Shown piece after piece: positions 53,861 through 61,630 of a stretch of DNA of 64,000 nt. The DNA is from Halomonas ramblicola (GTDB lineage: Bacteria; Pseudomonadota; Gammaproteobacteria; Pseudomonadales; Halomonadaceae). The DNA lies in the NCBI RefSeq assembly GCF_030409215.1, contig NZ_JAUFPL010000028.1, positions 560,519 to 624,518 on the forward strand, written 5' to 3'. Each line of letters begins with the position of its first letter. The stretch's first letter is position 1. The notes beneath the pieces are model-generated. The model was not told the DNA's origin. It did no database searches and was given only the letters and a program-made list of their open reading frames with translations. The translations under genes were made by a program, and so were the position numbers.

Positions 53861-54817
53861 TCAGCTCCCCGCCCGCTCGGTGATATAACGCGCCGCCACC
53901 TCGTCGGTGACCAGCCCCTTGAGCCAACCGCCGCGCAGGGCGGCGAGGATGGCCGGCGCCTTGCCGAGCCCCCCGGCCAGGGCCACCAGCGACTGGCCGG
54001 CCAGCATCTCCAGCGGCAGGCTGGTGATGCGGCGGCTGGTCGAGCAGTCGATCAACTCGCCCCGGGCGTTCATCGGCCAACCGAGGAGTTCGCCCACCGC
54101 CTCCAGGTCGAGGAGTTCCTCGAGCTCCTCCTCGGTGATGAAGTGATCCTGGAAGAGGGTCGCCTGGCGGTCGATCTTGCCGATACCGATGAAGCCCGCC
54201 TCGGCCCGGCGGGCGACCTCGGTGATGGCCCGGAAGAGGTACTGCTGCTGCATCGCCTCCTTCTCCTCCACGGAGCCGGCCACCACCGGCGCCGGCAGCA
54301 GGAAGCGCTCGCCGCCGGTCTTGTCGGCCAGCACCATGACGCCGTCATAGCGGTTGGCCGAGCCGTCGCGGGCGACGTTGCCCACCAGCGAGACGAAGCG
54401 GTGCTGGGGGCGCTCCATCCGGCTGAGCGACTCCACGGTGGCGCGCACCGAGCGGCCGGTACCCAGCGCCAGGGTCAGCGGCTCGCTGCGCTCCACCAGG
54501 CGGGCGATGCGCTCGGCGCCGGCCACCGCCAGGTAGTTCGCGGCGCCATCGGAGGCACCCGGCTCGGCGGGCACCACGTCGCAGAAGTCCAGGGCGAAGC
54601 GCTCGCGAATGGCGCCGGCCAGGGCCATGCAGGAGGCAATGGGGTGGTCGATGTGCACCTTGATCAGCCCCTCCTGGCGGGCCAGGGCCAGCAGGCGCTG
54701 TACCCCGGGGCGCGACACGCCCAGTTGCTGGGCGATCTCGTCCTGGGTCATGCCCCCCACGAAGGACATCCAGGCCGCACGCGCCGCCTGATCCAGCTTT
54801 ACCTCGAACTTGTCCAC
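53861..54817 (-). CDS. SorC-family sugar-responsive transcriptional regulator
   Basis: A 318-residue regulator. Helix-turn-helix at about 20-50 (MTQDEIAQQLGVSRPGVQRLLALARQEGL). The remaining about 260 residues form the SorC/DeoR sugar-binding domain (LTLALGTGRSVRATVESL, GGLGKAPAILAALRGG). It starts at GTG 54817 with AGGA 6 bases upstream; no ATG gives the complete domain. It lies just upstream of the polyol ABC operon in the same direction, separated by a terminator and operator-like repeats, and would control it in response to a polyol or its phosphate. Confidence 0.88.
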   Translation of the reverse strand: MDKFEVKLDQAARAAWMSFVGGMTQDEIAQQLGVSRPGVQRLLALARQEGLIKVHIDHPIASCMALAGAIRERFALDFCDVVPAEPGASDGAANYLAVAGAERIARLVERSEPLTLALGTGRSVRATVESLSRMERPQHRFVSLVGNVARDGSANRYDGVMVLADKTGGERFLLPAPVVAGSVEEKEAMQQQYLFRAITEVARRAEAGFIGIGKIDRQATLFQDHFITEEELEELLDLEAVGELLGWPMNARGELIDCSTSRRITSLPLEMLAGQSLVALAGGLGKAPAILAALRGGWLKGLVTDEVAARYITERAGS

Positions 54818-54868
54818 GGTGCGTCCTTGTCCTCGCTGCCCCGCAGGATCGGCGCCAGGCCGAGCCCG

Positions 54869-55426
54869 TCAGGCTGAACCAAAATAGCGCTCGCGATCCT
54901 CGGCGGTGATGTCGCTGATATGCAGCGGGAACACCAGGTCGCGGCGGTCGGTGTAGAAGTGGCGCAGGGTGCGCTCGATGGTGGGGAAGGCGAGCTCGTC
55001 CCAGGGAATCTCGTGTTCCTCGAAGAGCGCCACCTCCAGGCTCTCGGGGCCGGCGTCGAAGCCGCCGGCCAGATCGGCGCGGAAGATCATGTAGACTTGG
55101 TTGATGTGCGGCAGGTTGATCAGGGTGTAGAGCCCGTGGATATCCACCTCGGCGCAGGCCTCCTCGCGGGTCTCCCGGGCGGCGGCCTCGACGGTGGTCT
55201 CGGCGTTCTCCATGAAGCCCGCCGGCAGGGTCCAGAACCCCTTGCGCGGGGCGATGGCGCGGCGGCACAGCAGCACCCGGGTGCCGCTCACCGGCAGGGT
55301 GCCGGCGACGATGCGCGGGTTCTGGTAATGGATGGTGCCGCACTCGTCGCACAGGTAGCGCGGGCGGTCATCCCCCTCGGGAATCGCGAAGCGCACGGTA
55401 TGGCCGCAGTGGCTGCAGAAGTTCAT
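54869..55426 (-). CDS. Zinc-ribbon Nudix hydrolase
   Basis: A 185-residue protein. A zinc ribbon is formed by C4, C7, C26 and C29. The Nudix box runs from G70 (GFMENAETTVEAAARETREE), with the usual final glycine replaced by cysteine (C91). Proteins of this build hydrolyse NADH- or ADP-ribose-like dinucleotides. Probably a nucleotide-clearing enzyme; substrate not told from sequence. Divergent from the CoA pyrophosphatase gene. Confidence 0.85.
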   Translation of the reverse strand: MNFCSHCGHTVRFAIPEGDDRPRYLCDECGTIHYQNPRIVAGTLPVSGTRVLLCRRAIAPRKGFWTLPAGFMENAETTVEAAARETREEACAEVDIHGLYTLINLPHINQVYMIFRADLAGGFDAGPESLEVALFEEHEIPWDELAFPTIERTLRHFYTDRRDLVFPLHISDITAEDRERYFGSA

Positions 55427-55504
55427 GGGGCTCCCTGGCAGGCTGACGGGCTTGACGCCGCTCGAGGCGGCCGGGTAGAAGAGATCAAACCCGACGGAAA
55501 TCCC

Positions 55505-56140
55505 ATGTTAGAGAAACTTCGCGAACGCCTGCAAGCGCACCGCCCCCGCCGCGTGGCGCTGCGCCTGCCCGAGGCGGCGGTACTGATGCCCATCGTCGAC
55601 CGCCCCGAGCCCACCCTGCTGTTCACCCGCCGCGCCGACCACCTCAACACCCACAGCGGCCAGGTCGCCTTTCCCGGCGGCAAGCGCGAGGCCCGGGATC
55701 CCGACCTGCTGACCACCGCGCTGCGCGAGTCCCGGGAGGAGATCGCCCTGCCCCCCGAGTGCGTCGAGCTGCTGGGCCGGCTGTCGGACGTGGTCTCGCT
55801 GCACGGCATTCGCGTCACCCCCTATGTGGGCCTGATTCCCCCCGACCTGCCGCTCACGCCCGATCCCACCGAACTCGACACCCTCTTCGAGGTGCCGCTG
55901 GCGCTGTTCCTCGAGGATCGTCGCCACCATACCGACGTCATCCCCGTGGACGGCCGCCCCTACTACGTTCCCAACTACCACGTGGATGGCCAGGTGATCT
56001 GGGGCCTCTCGGCGATGATGCTGGTGGAACTGCTCGCCGAGGGCTTCGGGCAGTCGGTGAGCCTGCACCGTGAGCCGGCGGGGCGGCTGTGTTACTTTCC
56101 CGAGCGCCTGGCGCGCATCCAGCAGCGCGCCACGTCCTGA
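55505..56140 (+). CDS. Nudix CoA pyrophosphatase-type protein (NudL-like)
   Basis: A 211-residue Nudix enzyme. The motif LLFTRRADHLNTHSGQVAFPGG upstream of the Nudix box is the NudL/CoAse signature; the box itself continues KREARDPDLLTTALRESREEIAL. It splits coenzyme A and derivatives into phosphopantetheine and 3',5'-ADP. The ATG at 55505 gives the normal family start. Followed after 6 bases by the oxygenase gene. Confidence 0.9.
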   Translation: MLEKLRERLQAHRPRRVALRLPEAAVLMPIVDRPEPTLLFTRRADHLNTHSGQVAFPGGKREARDPDLLTTALRESREEIALPPECVELLGRLSDVVSLHGIRVTPYVGLIPPDLPLTPDPTELDTLFEVPLALFLEDRRHHTDVIPVDGRPYYVPNYHVDGQVIWGLSAMMLVELLAEGFGQSVSLHREPAGRLCYFPERLARIQQRATS

Positions 56141-56146
56141 GCGACC

Positions 56147-56815
56147 ATGGAGACGACGACGCTGAACCACGCCCCCGCCCTCTCGCCCGTGGCCCTGCCC
56201 CGCCTGATCGATGCCCTGGTGGAACAGGGCTGGTACGTCGGCGAGGGGGACCTCGATGCCCACCTCTGCGCCGAGCTGCATGCCGAGCTGACGGCCATGG
56301 CCGAGCGCGACGCCCTGGCGGCCGCCGGCATCGGCCGTGGCAGCGAGCATGCGCTGCGCCGCGACATCCGCGGCGACGCCATCCGCTGGCTGGACCGCGA
56401 GAGCCAGGCCCAGCGCCGCTACCTGGAGGCCATGGGCGAGCTGCAGCAGGCCCTCAACCAGGCGCTCTTCCTGGGGCTGTTCGAGTACGAGGCCCACTTC
56501 GCCCACTACCCGCCCGGCGCCTTCTACCGCAAGCACCTGGACAGCTTCCGCGGCCGCGCCAACCGGGTCATCTCCACCGTCGGCTACCTCAACCCCGGCT
56601 GGCCCGCCGACGGCGGCGGCGAGATGCGGATCTTCGCCGCCGACGCCCCCGATCGCGAGGTGGCGAAGGTACGCCCCGAGGCCGGCACCTTCGCCTGCTT
56701 CCTCGCCGACAGCGTGCCCCACGAGGTGCTGCCGACCCGCCTGCCGCGGGCCAGTATCGCCGGCTGGTTCCGGCGCAACGCCTCGCTGGGCGGCCTGGTG
56801 GACCCGGCGCACTGA
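56147..56815 (+). CDS. 2OG-Fe(II) oxygenase (SM-20/prolyl hydroxylase-like)
   Basis: A 222-residue dioxygenase. Iron ligands H130, D132 and H192 and the 2-oxoglutarate-binding R201 are in FYRKHLDSF and DSVPHEV/RASIAGWF. GGEMRIF and VRPEAGTFACFLAD complete the double-stranded beta-helix. Its length and pattern fit small bacterial prolyl-hydroxylase-like proteins. Substrate unknown, perhaps a ribosomal or elongation-factor proline. Six bases after the CoA pyrophosphatase gene, so probably co-transcribed. Confidence 0.9.
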   Translation: METTTLNHAPALSPVALPRLIDALVEQGWYVGEGDLDAHLCAELHAELTAMAERDALAAAGIGRGSEHALRRDIRGDAIRWLDRESQAQRRYLEAMGELQQALNQALFLGLFEYEAHFAHYPPGAFYRKHLDSFRGRANRVISTVGYLNPGWPADGGGEMRIFAADAPDREVAKVRPEAGTFACFLADSVPHEVLPTRLPRASIAGWFRRNASLGGLVDPAH

Positions 56816-56820
56816 TGGCG

Positions 56821-56883
56821 GCGGGCGCCTAGGAGCCTGTCGGATTCGACCGATCGTCGCCAGGGATTCGGACGGGCGCCTAG
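56821..56883. repeat. Repeat element with 11-base direct repeats
   Basis: CGGGCGCCTAG occurs at 56822-56832 and again at 56873-56883. Between them lies GGAGCCTGTCGGATTCGACC-GATCG, nearly identical to the element at 1529-1606. The direct repeats resemble a target-site duplication or element ends. It lies directly before the peptidase gene. Confidence 0.6.
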
Positions 56884-56949
56884 ACTGCAAGGGGCAGGCG
56901 TGGTCTCCCCCGAGGCCACCGCACCCAAGCCCGCGCAGGGAGGTCCAAG

Positions 56950-57765
56950 ATGAACAAGACCGCCGTCCGCACCCTCCAACAGTTCCTCCAGAAGCACGAC
57001 ACCTACAGCGGCCGCATCGACGGCATCCGCGGCCCCAAGACCCGCGCCGCCGTTGAGGCCAGCCTCGCGACCCTCGCCGACGAACTGCCCAAGGGCGCCG
57101 ACGCCTGGAGCGACCGACGCCGCGCCATCGCCTGCCTGCAGCTCGCCTGTCGTCGGCACAAGATCGAGGTCGGGCCCATCGACGGCCTCTGGGGCCCGCA
57201 GACCGAGTACGCCACCGAGGTCCTGGCCCATCTCCAGGCCACCGGCAAGAAGCCCGCGCCCTGGCGCGACCAGCAGCCACTGGACGCCAACCCCAACGGC
57301 TGGCCACGGGAGGCGGAGCTCACCCAGGCCCTCGGCACCCCGACCCGCAAGCCGCCCCTAGTGGTGGTGCCCTGCCCCTGGCCGCTGGCCCTGGCCTGGG
57401 ACCTCAACACTCGCCCCTCCGGCATCGGCTGCCACGAGCAGGTGGCCGACAGCCTGGCCCGGGTGCTGGCCCGCATCCACGACCACTACGGCCCCGAGCG
57501 CCTACGGGAACTGGGCCTGCATCGCTACGGCGGCTGCTACAACAAGCGTCGCAAGCGCGGCGGCACCAGCTGGTCCACCCACGCCTGGGGTATCGCCATC
57601 GACTGGGACCCGGCCCACAACAAGCTCAAGTGGGGCCGCGACCGGGCACGCCTGGCCGGGCCGGAGTACGACACCTGGTGGCGGCTCTGGGAGGAGGAAG
57701 GCTGGGTCAGCCTGGGCCGCACCCGCAACTTCGACTGGATGCACGTGCAGGCCGCCAAGCCATAG
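56950..57765 (+). CDS. Peptidoglycan-binding, M15-type zinc peptidase (endolysin-like)
   Basis: A 271-residue protein. Two peptidoglycan-binding repeats are visible: YSGRIDGIRGPKTRAAVEA (19-37) and VGPIDGLWGPQTEYAT (74-89). The C-terminal domain carries a D-alanyl-D-alanine carboxypeptidase-type zinc site: H211 and D218 in STHAWGIAIDWD, and H265 in WMHVQ. No signal peptide or holin nearby, as in phage endolysins and cell-wall enzymes exported without one. GGGAGG lies shortly upstream. It sits between copies of a small repeat, so may be a mobile or morphogenetic cargo gene. Confidence 0.85.
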   Translation: MNKTAVRTLQQFLQKHDTYSGRIDGIRGPKTRAAVEASLATLADELPKGADAWSDRRRAIACLQLACRRHKIEVGPIDGLWGPQTEYATEVLAHLQATGKKPAPWRDQQPLDANPNGWPREAELTQALGTPTRKPPLVVVPCPWPLALAWDLNTRPSGIGCHEQVADSLARVLARIHDHYGPERLRELGLHRYGGCYNKRRKRGGTSWSTHAWGIAIDWDPAHNKLKWGRDRARLAGPEYDTWWRLWEEEGWVSLGRTRNFDWMHVQAAKP

Positions 57766-57803
57766 GGCCCGAGGCGACGAGGCCGGCGCCCTGCCCCGGC
57801 GAT

Positions 57804-57816
57804 GCCCGACAGGCTC
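57804..57816. repeat. Short copy of the dispersed repeat
   Basis: GCCCGACAGGCTC, the complement of GAGCCTGTCGGGC, is the same core as at 1529 and 56831. It lies just after the peptidase gene and overlaps the end of the DUF488 gene. Confidence 0.45.
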
Positions 57817-58165
57817 AACCCAGCATCCTCAGGTACTGCCCGAGCACCACGGCGTTGTTGTGGCGCTCGTCCTTCGAGGCGAACACCAGGGTGACGGGCT
57901 CGCGGGCGGCGCGCTCGGCCAGTGGCCGCAGCGTCTCGCGGTGGGCCTTGAGCTCGGCCAGGTAGCGGCGGCGGAACTCGCCCCAGCCGAGCTCGCCGGC
58001 GTGGAACGCCTTGCGCAGCTCGTCGCTGGGGGCGGCTTCCTTGGGCCAGGCGTCGATGCGCGCCTCGGCCTTGGCCAGGCCCCGCGGCCAGAGGCGGTCG
58101 ACCAGGACCCGGTAGCCATCCTCATGACTGGGTGCCACGAAGGCCCGCTTCAAGTGAATCGACAT
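57815..58165 (-). CDS. DUF488-family protein
   Basis: A 116-residue protein with the DUF488 signatures RVLVDRLWPRGL and WGEFRRRYLAEL, then TLVFASKDERHNNAVVL. Small, soluble, alpha/beta; function not known in the family. The ATG follows the DsrE-like gene's stop by 2 bases, so it belongs to the downstream end of the ABC operon. Confidence 0.88.
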   Translation of the reverse strand: MSIHLKRAFVAPSHEDGYRVLVDRLWPRGLAKAEARIDAWPKEAAPSDELRKAFHAGELGWGEFRRRYLAELKAHRETLRPLAERAAREPVTLVFASKDERHNNAVVLGQYLRMLG

Positions 58166-58167
58166 AA

Positions 58168-58506
58168 TCAGAGGGTGATGACCTGGTCGGGCGGGTTGCC
58201 GCCCAGGGCCGCATAGAGGTCCGGGAAGCAGCCGATGGGCACGCCGGGCATCAGGCGGTCGGCGATCTCGCGCTCGTAGCAGCACTGGTCGCAGCCCATC
58301 AGCAGCATGCCGCTTTGCTCGGCCACGGCACGCAGCCGCTCGCCGATGGGGTTGCCGTCCACCAGCACGTAGTTGTTGTCTTCGAAGAAGAACATCCCGA
58401 CCACCTCGGCGCCGTGGCGGCCCTCCTCGAGCTGGGGCAGGATCATTCTGGCCAGCACGTAGGAGACGTTGTGACGCTGGGTGGCGAACAGATAGGCGAC
58501 CTTCAT
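58168..58506 (-). CDS. DsrE-like sulfur-relay family protein
   Basis: A 112-residue protein similar to DsrE/DsrF-type proteins (KVAYLFATQRHNVSYVLARM, VVGMFFFEDNNYVLVDG). Cysteines in MGCDQCC and IGCFPDL are candidate sulfur carriers. A start ATGA overlaps the NifU-like gene's stop. Placed between a NifU-like gene and DUF488 in an ABC-importer operon, it may handle persulfide or thiol groups released from the imported compound. Annotated DsrE-related proteins occur in similar ABC clusters, but the specific assignment here is inference. Confidence 0.72.
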   Translation of the reverse strand: MKVAYLFATQRHNVSYVLARMILPQLEEGRHGAEVVGMFFFEDNNYVLVDGNPIGERLRAVAEQSGMLLMGCDQCCYEREIADRLMPGVPIGCFPDLYAALGGNPPDQVITL

Positions 58507-58892
58507 GATGGGCTCTCCTGCAGGGGGGAAGGAATCGCGGTGCGCCAGGCGGCAACGGCCAGCACGGCGCGATCCCGGTGCGCCGGGGGCACGCCGGCCA
58601 GCAGGGCCAGCAGCGCCCGGGCATCCAGGCCGGACGCCGCCAGGGGCCGGCCGGTCTCGTGCTCGACCAGCGCCTGGCAGTAGGCCACCAGGGTGGCGCA
58701 GGGGGTGGCCTCGAAGCGGATCTCGGCGATGACGGCCTGCTCCACCGCCAGGCTGAAGCGGGCGCGCAGGCCCTTGGGGGTCTCGATCCACTCGCCCAGG
58801 TGCGGCAGCGGCGCGGCGCGCCGGGTGCGCAGGCCGCGCTCCAGGCAGTCCTGCAACCGCAGGGGGCGCGCGGGGACATGGCAACAGGTCAT
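58503..58892 (-). CDS. NifU/IscU N-terminal-like protein
   Basis: A 129-residue protein. The segment ARFSLAVEQAVIAEIRFEATPCATLVAYCQALVE resembles the Fe-S scaffold core of NifU/IscU, with two cysteines (CATLVAYC) in the place of scaffold ligands, plus CC near the N-terminus. It starts at ATG overlapping the permease stop (ATGA) and ends overlapping the DsrE-like start. Possible sulfur or iron-sulfur handling protein, but diverged. Family assignment is moderate. Confidence 0.6.
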   Translation of the reverse strand: MTCCHVPARPLRLQDCLERGLRTRRAAPLPHLGEWIETPKGLRARFSLAVEQAVIAEIRFEATPCATLVAYCQALVEHETGRPLAASGLDARALLALLAGVPPAHRDRAVLAVAAWRTAIPSPLQESPS

Positions 58893-59653
58893 CGGCGGTA
58901 CTTCCAGCGCAGCAGGTAGCGCTCCAGGGCGCCGGCCAGGCCGAACAGCAGCATCACGAAGACCAGCACCAGCACGATCAGCGCGAAGGTCAACTCGGCA
59001 TTGTAGGTGCTCTGGGCGAACGCCAGCAGGTAGCCCAGGCCGCGACTGGAGGCGACGAACTCGCCCACCACGGCGCCGGTGAAGGCGAAGCCTACCGCCA
59101 CCTTGAGGCTGCCCATCACCCAGGCCACCACCGAGGGCACATAGACCTCCCTCAGCAGCACCAGGGGGCCGCCGCCGAGGGTCTTCACGCGCTCCACCAG
59201 GCGCATGTCCACGTCGCGGATGCCGTTGTAGACGGCGAAGAAGGTCAGCACCACCACCAGGATGAAGGAGAGCGCCACCTTGGAGGCGATGCCGATGCCC
59301 AGCCAGATGATGAACAGCGGGGCGAGGATGACCCGCGGGATGGCGTTGAGCATCGCCATCACCGGCTCCAGCAGCTCCGCCACCGGCCGGACCAGGGCGG
59401 CGATGAAGCCCAGCAGGGCCCCGCCGGCCAGGCCCAGGAAGAGGCCCATCAGGGCCGCGCCGAAGGTCGCCTCGAGGTGCTTGTAGATCTCGCCGTCGAC
59501 GAACAGCTCGGCGATGGCGCCGCCGATGGCCGAGGGCGGCGGGGCGTAGAAGGGGTCGACCCAGCCCAGGGCGCTGATGCCCTCCCAGAGCAACAGCACC
59601 AGGGCCAGGGCGGCGGTGCGCCGCAGCTGCAGCCACAGGGTCGCCCGGTTCAT
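58889..59653 (-). CDS. ABC transporter permease (SsuC/TauC-like)
   Basis: A 254-residue inner-membrane permease with six hydrophobic segments and an EAA loop (LVERVKTLGGGPLVLLREVYVPS). Similar to SsuC/TauC permeases of sulfonate and taurine importers, also of nitrate and thiamine-precursor importers. ATG overlaps the ATPase stop (ATGA). Confidence 0.9.
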   Translation of the reverse strand: MNRATLWLQLRRTAALALVLLLWEGISALGWVDPFYAPPPSAIGGAIAELFVDGEIYKHLEATFGAALMGLFLGLAGGALLGFIAALVRPVAELLEPVMAMLNAIPRVILAPLFIIWLGIGIASKVALSFILVVVLTFFAVYNGIRDVDMRLVERVKTLGGGPLVLLREVYVPSVVAWVMGSLKVAVGFAFTGAVVGEFVASSRGLGYLLAFAQSTYNAELTFALIVLVLVFVMLLFGLAGALERYLLRWKYRR

Positions 59654-60432
59654 GATGCCGCCGCCTCCGCGGTCGGCCGACGCCGCGAGACGGGGGTGCG
59701 CACCTCCTCGGAGAGCGCATCCCACAACGCCCGTGCGGTGACCGCGAACTCGTGTTCTTCCTTGACGCTCAGCAGGTCGCGCGGCCGCGGCAGGTCGATC
59801 TCCCAGCGCCCCTTCACCTGGGCCCGCGGCCCGCTGCCGAGCAGCACCACCCGGTCGGAGACGGCCACGGCCTCCTCCAGGTCATGGGTGACCATCAGCA
59901 CGGTGAGGTGCTCGCCCTCGACCCAGCCCAGCAGGTCCTCGGTCAGGTAGTGGCGCACGATGGCGTCCAGGGAGGCGAAGGGCTCGTCCATCAACAGCAG
60001 TCTGGGGCGCAGTGCCAGCACCTGGGCGATCGCCACCCGCTTGCGCTGGCCGCCGGAGAGCTCGCGGGGATAGCGGTCGCCGAACTGGCCGAGCCCCATG
60101 GACTCCAGCCAACCCAGGGCCGTGCGCCGCGCCTCGGCCTTGCCGGTGCCGCGGATGCGTAGCCCCAGCGCCACGTTGTCGCGGGCGGTGCGCCACGGCA
60201 GCAGGGCGTCGTCCTGGAACAGGAAGCCGACCTCGTCACGCGACGGTCCCAGCCGCACCTCGCCGGCGCTGGGCTTCTGCAGGCCCATCACCGCGCGCAG
60301 CAAGGTGCTCTTGCCGCAGCCGGAGGGGCCGATCAGGCTGACGAACTCGCCCTCGGCCACGCCGAGGTCCACCGCCTCGAGCACCGGCTCGTCACCGTAG
60401 CTCATCTGCAGGTCGCGGATATCCAGCATCAT
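59650..60432 (-). CDS. ABC transporter ATPase (SsuB/TauB-like)
   Basis: A 260-residue ATPase. Walker A GPSGCGKST, signature LSGGQRKRVAIAQ, Walker B LLLMDEPFASLD and switch histidine in MVTHDLEEAVA are present, and DDALLPWRTARDN (Q-loop) is typical of the SsuB/TauB group. The first of two tandem ATGs overlaps the upstream binding-protein stop (ATGA). Confidence 0.93.
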   Translation of the reverse strand: MMLDIRDLQMSYGDEPVLEAVDLGVAEGEFVSLIGPSGCGKSTLLRAVMGLQKPSAGEVRLGPSRDEVGFLFQDDALLPWRTARDNVALGLRIRGTGKAEARRTALGWLESMGLGQFGDRYPRELSGGQRKRVAIAQVLALRPRLLLMDEPFASLDAIVRHYLTEDLLGWVEGEHLTVLMVTHDLEEAVAVSDRVVLLGSGPRAQVKGRWEIDLPRPRDLLSVKEEHEFAVTARALWDALSEEVRTPVSRRRPTAEAAAS

Positions 60433-61499
60433 GAAGCGAACAGGTCCGGATAGGCGATTCGCTCGAGGTCGACGCCGCCGCCGCGGCCACCGGCGGCCTT
60501 CTGCACATCGATCACCCGCTGCATGGCCTCGAGGTCGAGCCGTACCTCGACGGGATAGAGGGAGGCCCGGTAGCGCTCCAGGCTGGCGGCGACGAGCTCG
60601 CGGTCCCCGCCGGTGATGATCTCGCGTGGCAAGGCCTCCACCAGCTCCTCGGGTTCGGCCTCCTGGACGTACTCGAGCCCCTTGGCCAGGGCGCGACCCA
60701 GGCGCAGGATCTCGTCGCGGCGCGCCTCGAGTTCCTCGCGGCGCACCGCCACGCCCATGAACTCGTAGGGGCCGCCCAGGTACTCGTTGGCGTCCTCGAT
60801 GTCCATGCCGTTGACCAGCACCCGCGCACCGCGCTCCTGGAGCAGCGACAGCGCCGGCTCCTGGACCATGCCGGCGTCCAGCTGGCCGAGGCGCAGGGCG
60901 TCGTAGAGGTTGGTCCCCACGGTGGCGAACTCGACGCTGTCGAGGTCCACCCCGGCCCGCTGGAGGAGATACATCAGGAAGGCATGGTCGGCGTTGCCCA
61001 GCGCCGAGACGCCGAGGGTGCGCCCCGCGAGATCCTCGACGGAGGTGATGGTCTCGGCCCCCTCGACGCTGGTGGCCAGGGCGAACAGCGGCAGGCGCCC
61101 GGTGGTCGCGACGCGCACGATGTCGGCACCGCTGGCGAAGGCATTGAGGGCGGCGTCGAAGGAAGTCGCCGCGTACTCCACGGCGCCGCCGTTGAGCGCC
61201 TGGAGGGCGGCGCTGCCGCCGCGGGTATAGACGAGCTCGACATCGAGCCCCTCCTCGGCGAAGAAGCCCGCCGCCCGGGTGGCCTCGTAGGGCACCACGC
61301 AGAGCAGCTGGCTGCAGAAGGCCAGGCGAATGTGCTTGAGGTCCTGGCCGAGGACCGCGCCCACGTCGCCCAGCGCCATCAGGCCTGCGGCCCCCGCCAT
61401 GCCCTTGAGCAGGGTACGGCGGCCGACGCCACGGCTGATGTGGATGATGTCCAGATCGCCCGCTTCCCTCGGACGCAGGTCAGTGCAGCAATCCGACAT
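60429..61499 (-). CDS. ABC transporter substrate-binding protein (SsuA/TauA-like, Tat-type leader)
   Basis: A 356-residue periplasmic binding protein of the NMT1/SsuA-like family. The leader contains a twin-arginine sequence GRRTLLKG followed by MAGAAGLMAL, hinting at Tat export with a cofactor or pre-folded state. Before it lies MSDCCTDLRPRE, a cysteine-rich N-terminus. The binding fold shows FFAEEGLDVELVYTRGGSAA and DAGMVQEPALSLL. The ATG at 61499 has GGGAG 7 bases upstream. Substrate unknown; neighbours suggest a sulfur-containing compound. Confidence 0.85.
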   Translation of the reverse strand: MSDCCTDLRPREAGDLDIIHISRGVGRRTLLKGMAGAAGLMALGDVGAVLGQDLKHIRLAFCSQLLCVVPYEATRAAGFFAEEGLDVELVYTRGGSAALQALNGGAVEYAATSFDAALNAFASGADIVRVATTGRLPLFALATSVEGAETITSVEDLAGRTLGVSALGNADHAFLMYLLQRAGVDLDSVEFATVGTNLYDALRLGQLDAGMVQEPALSLLQERGARVLVNGMDIEDANEYLGGPYEFMGVAVRREELEARRDEILRLGRALAKGLEYVQEAEPEELVEALPREIITGGDRELVAASLERYRASLYPVEVRLDLEAMQRVIDVQKAAGGRGGGVDLERIAYPDLFAS

Positions 61500-61539
61500 G
61501 ACGACACTCCCAAGCATGCTGAATGGAGCAATCGATTAA

Positions 61540-61610
61540 GTCTAAGCAGGAAAAAAATGGAACCTCAAAGAATAAAGAACCTTAGCAATATAACGATAGT
61601 CAGGGTTCAC
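61540..61610 (-). promoter_or_regulatory. AT-rich promoter region of the ABC operon
   Basis: An A+T-rich gap of about 70 bases between the FAD-oxidase stop and the binding-protein gene. On the minus strand TTGAGG and a TTAGAC/TAGACT-like box are about 17 bases apart, a possible weak sigma-70 promoter. GGTTC occurs twice nearby. Tentative. Confidence 0.3.
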
Positions 61611-61630
61611 GCCCCCGTCGAGTCGCCCCG

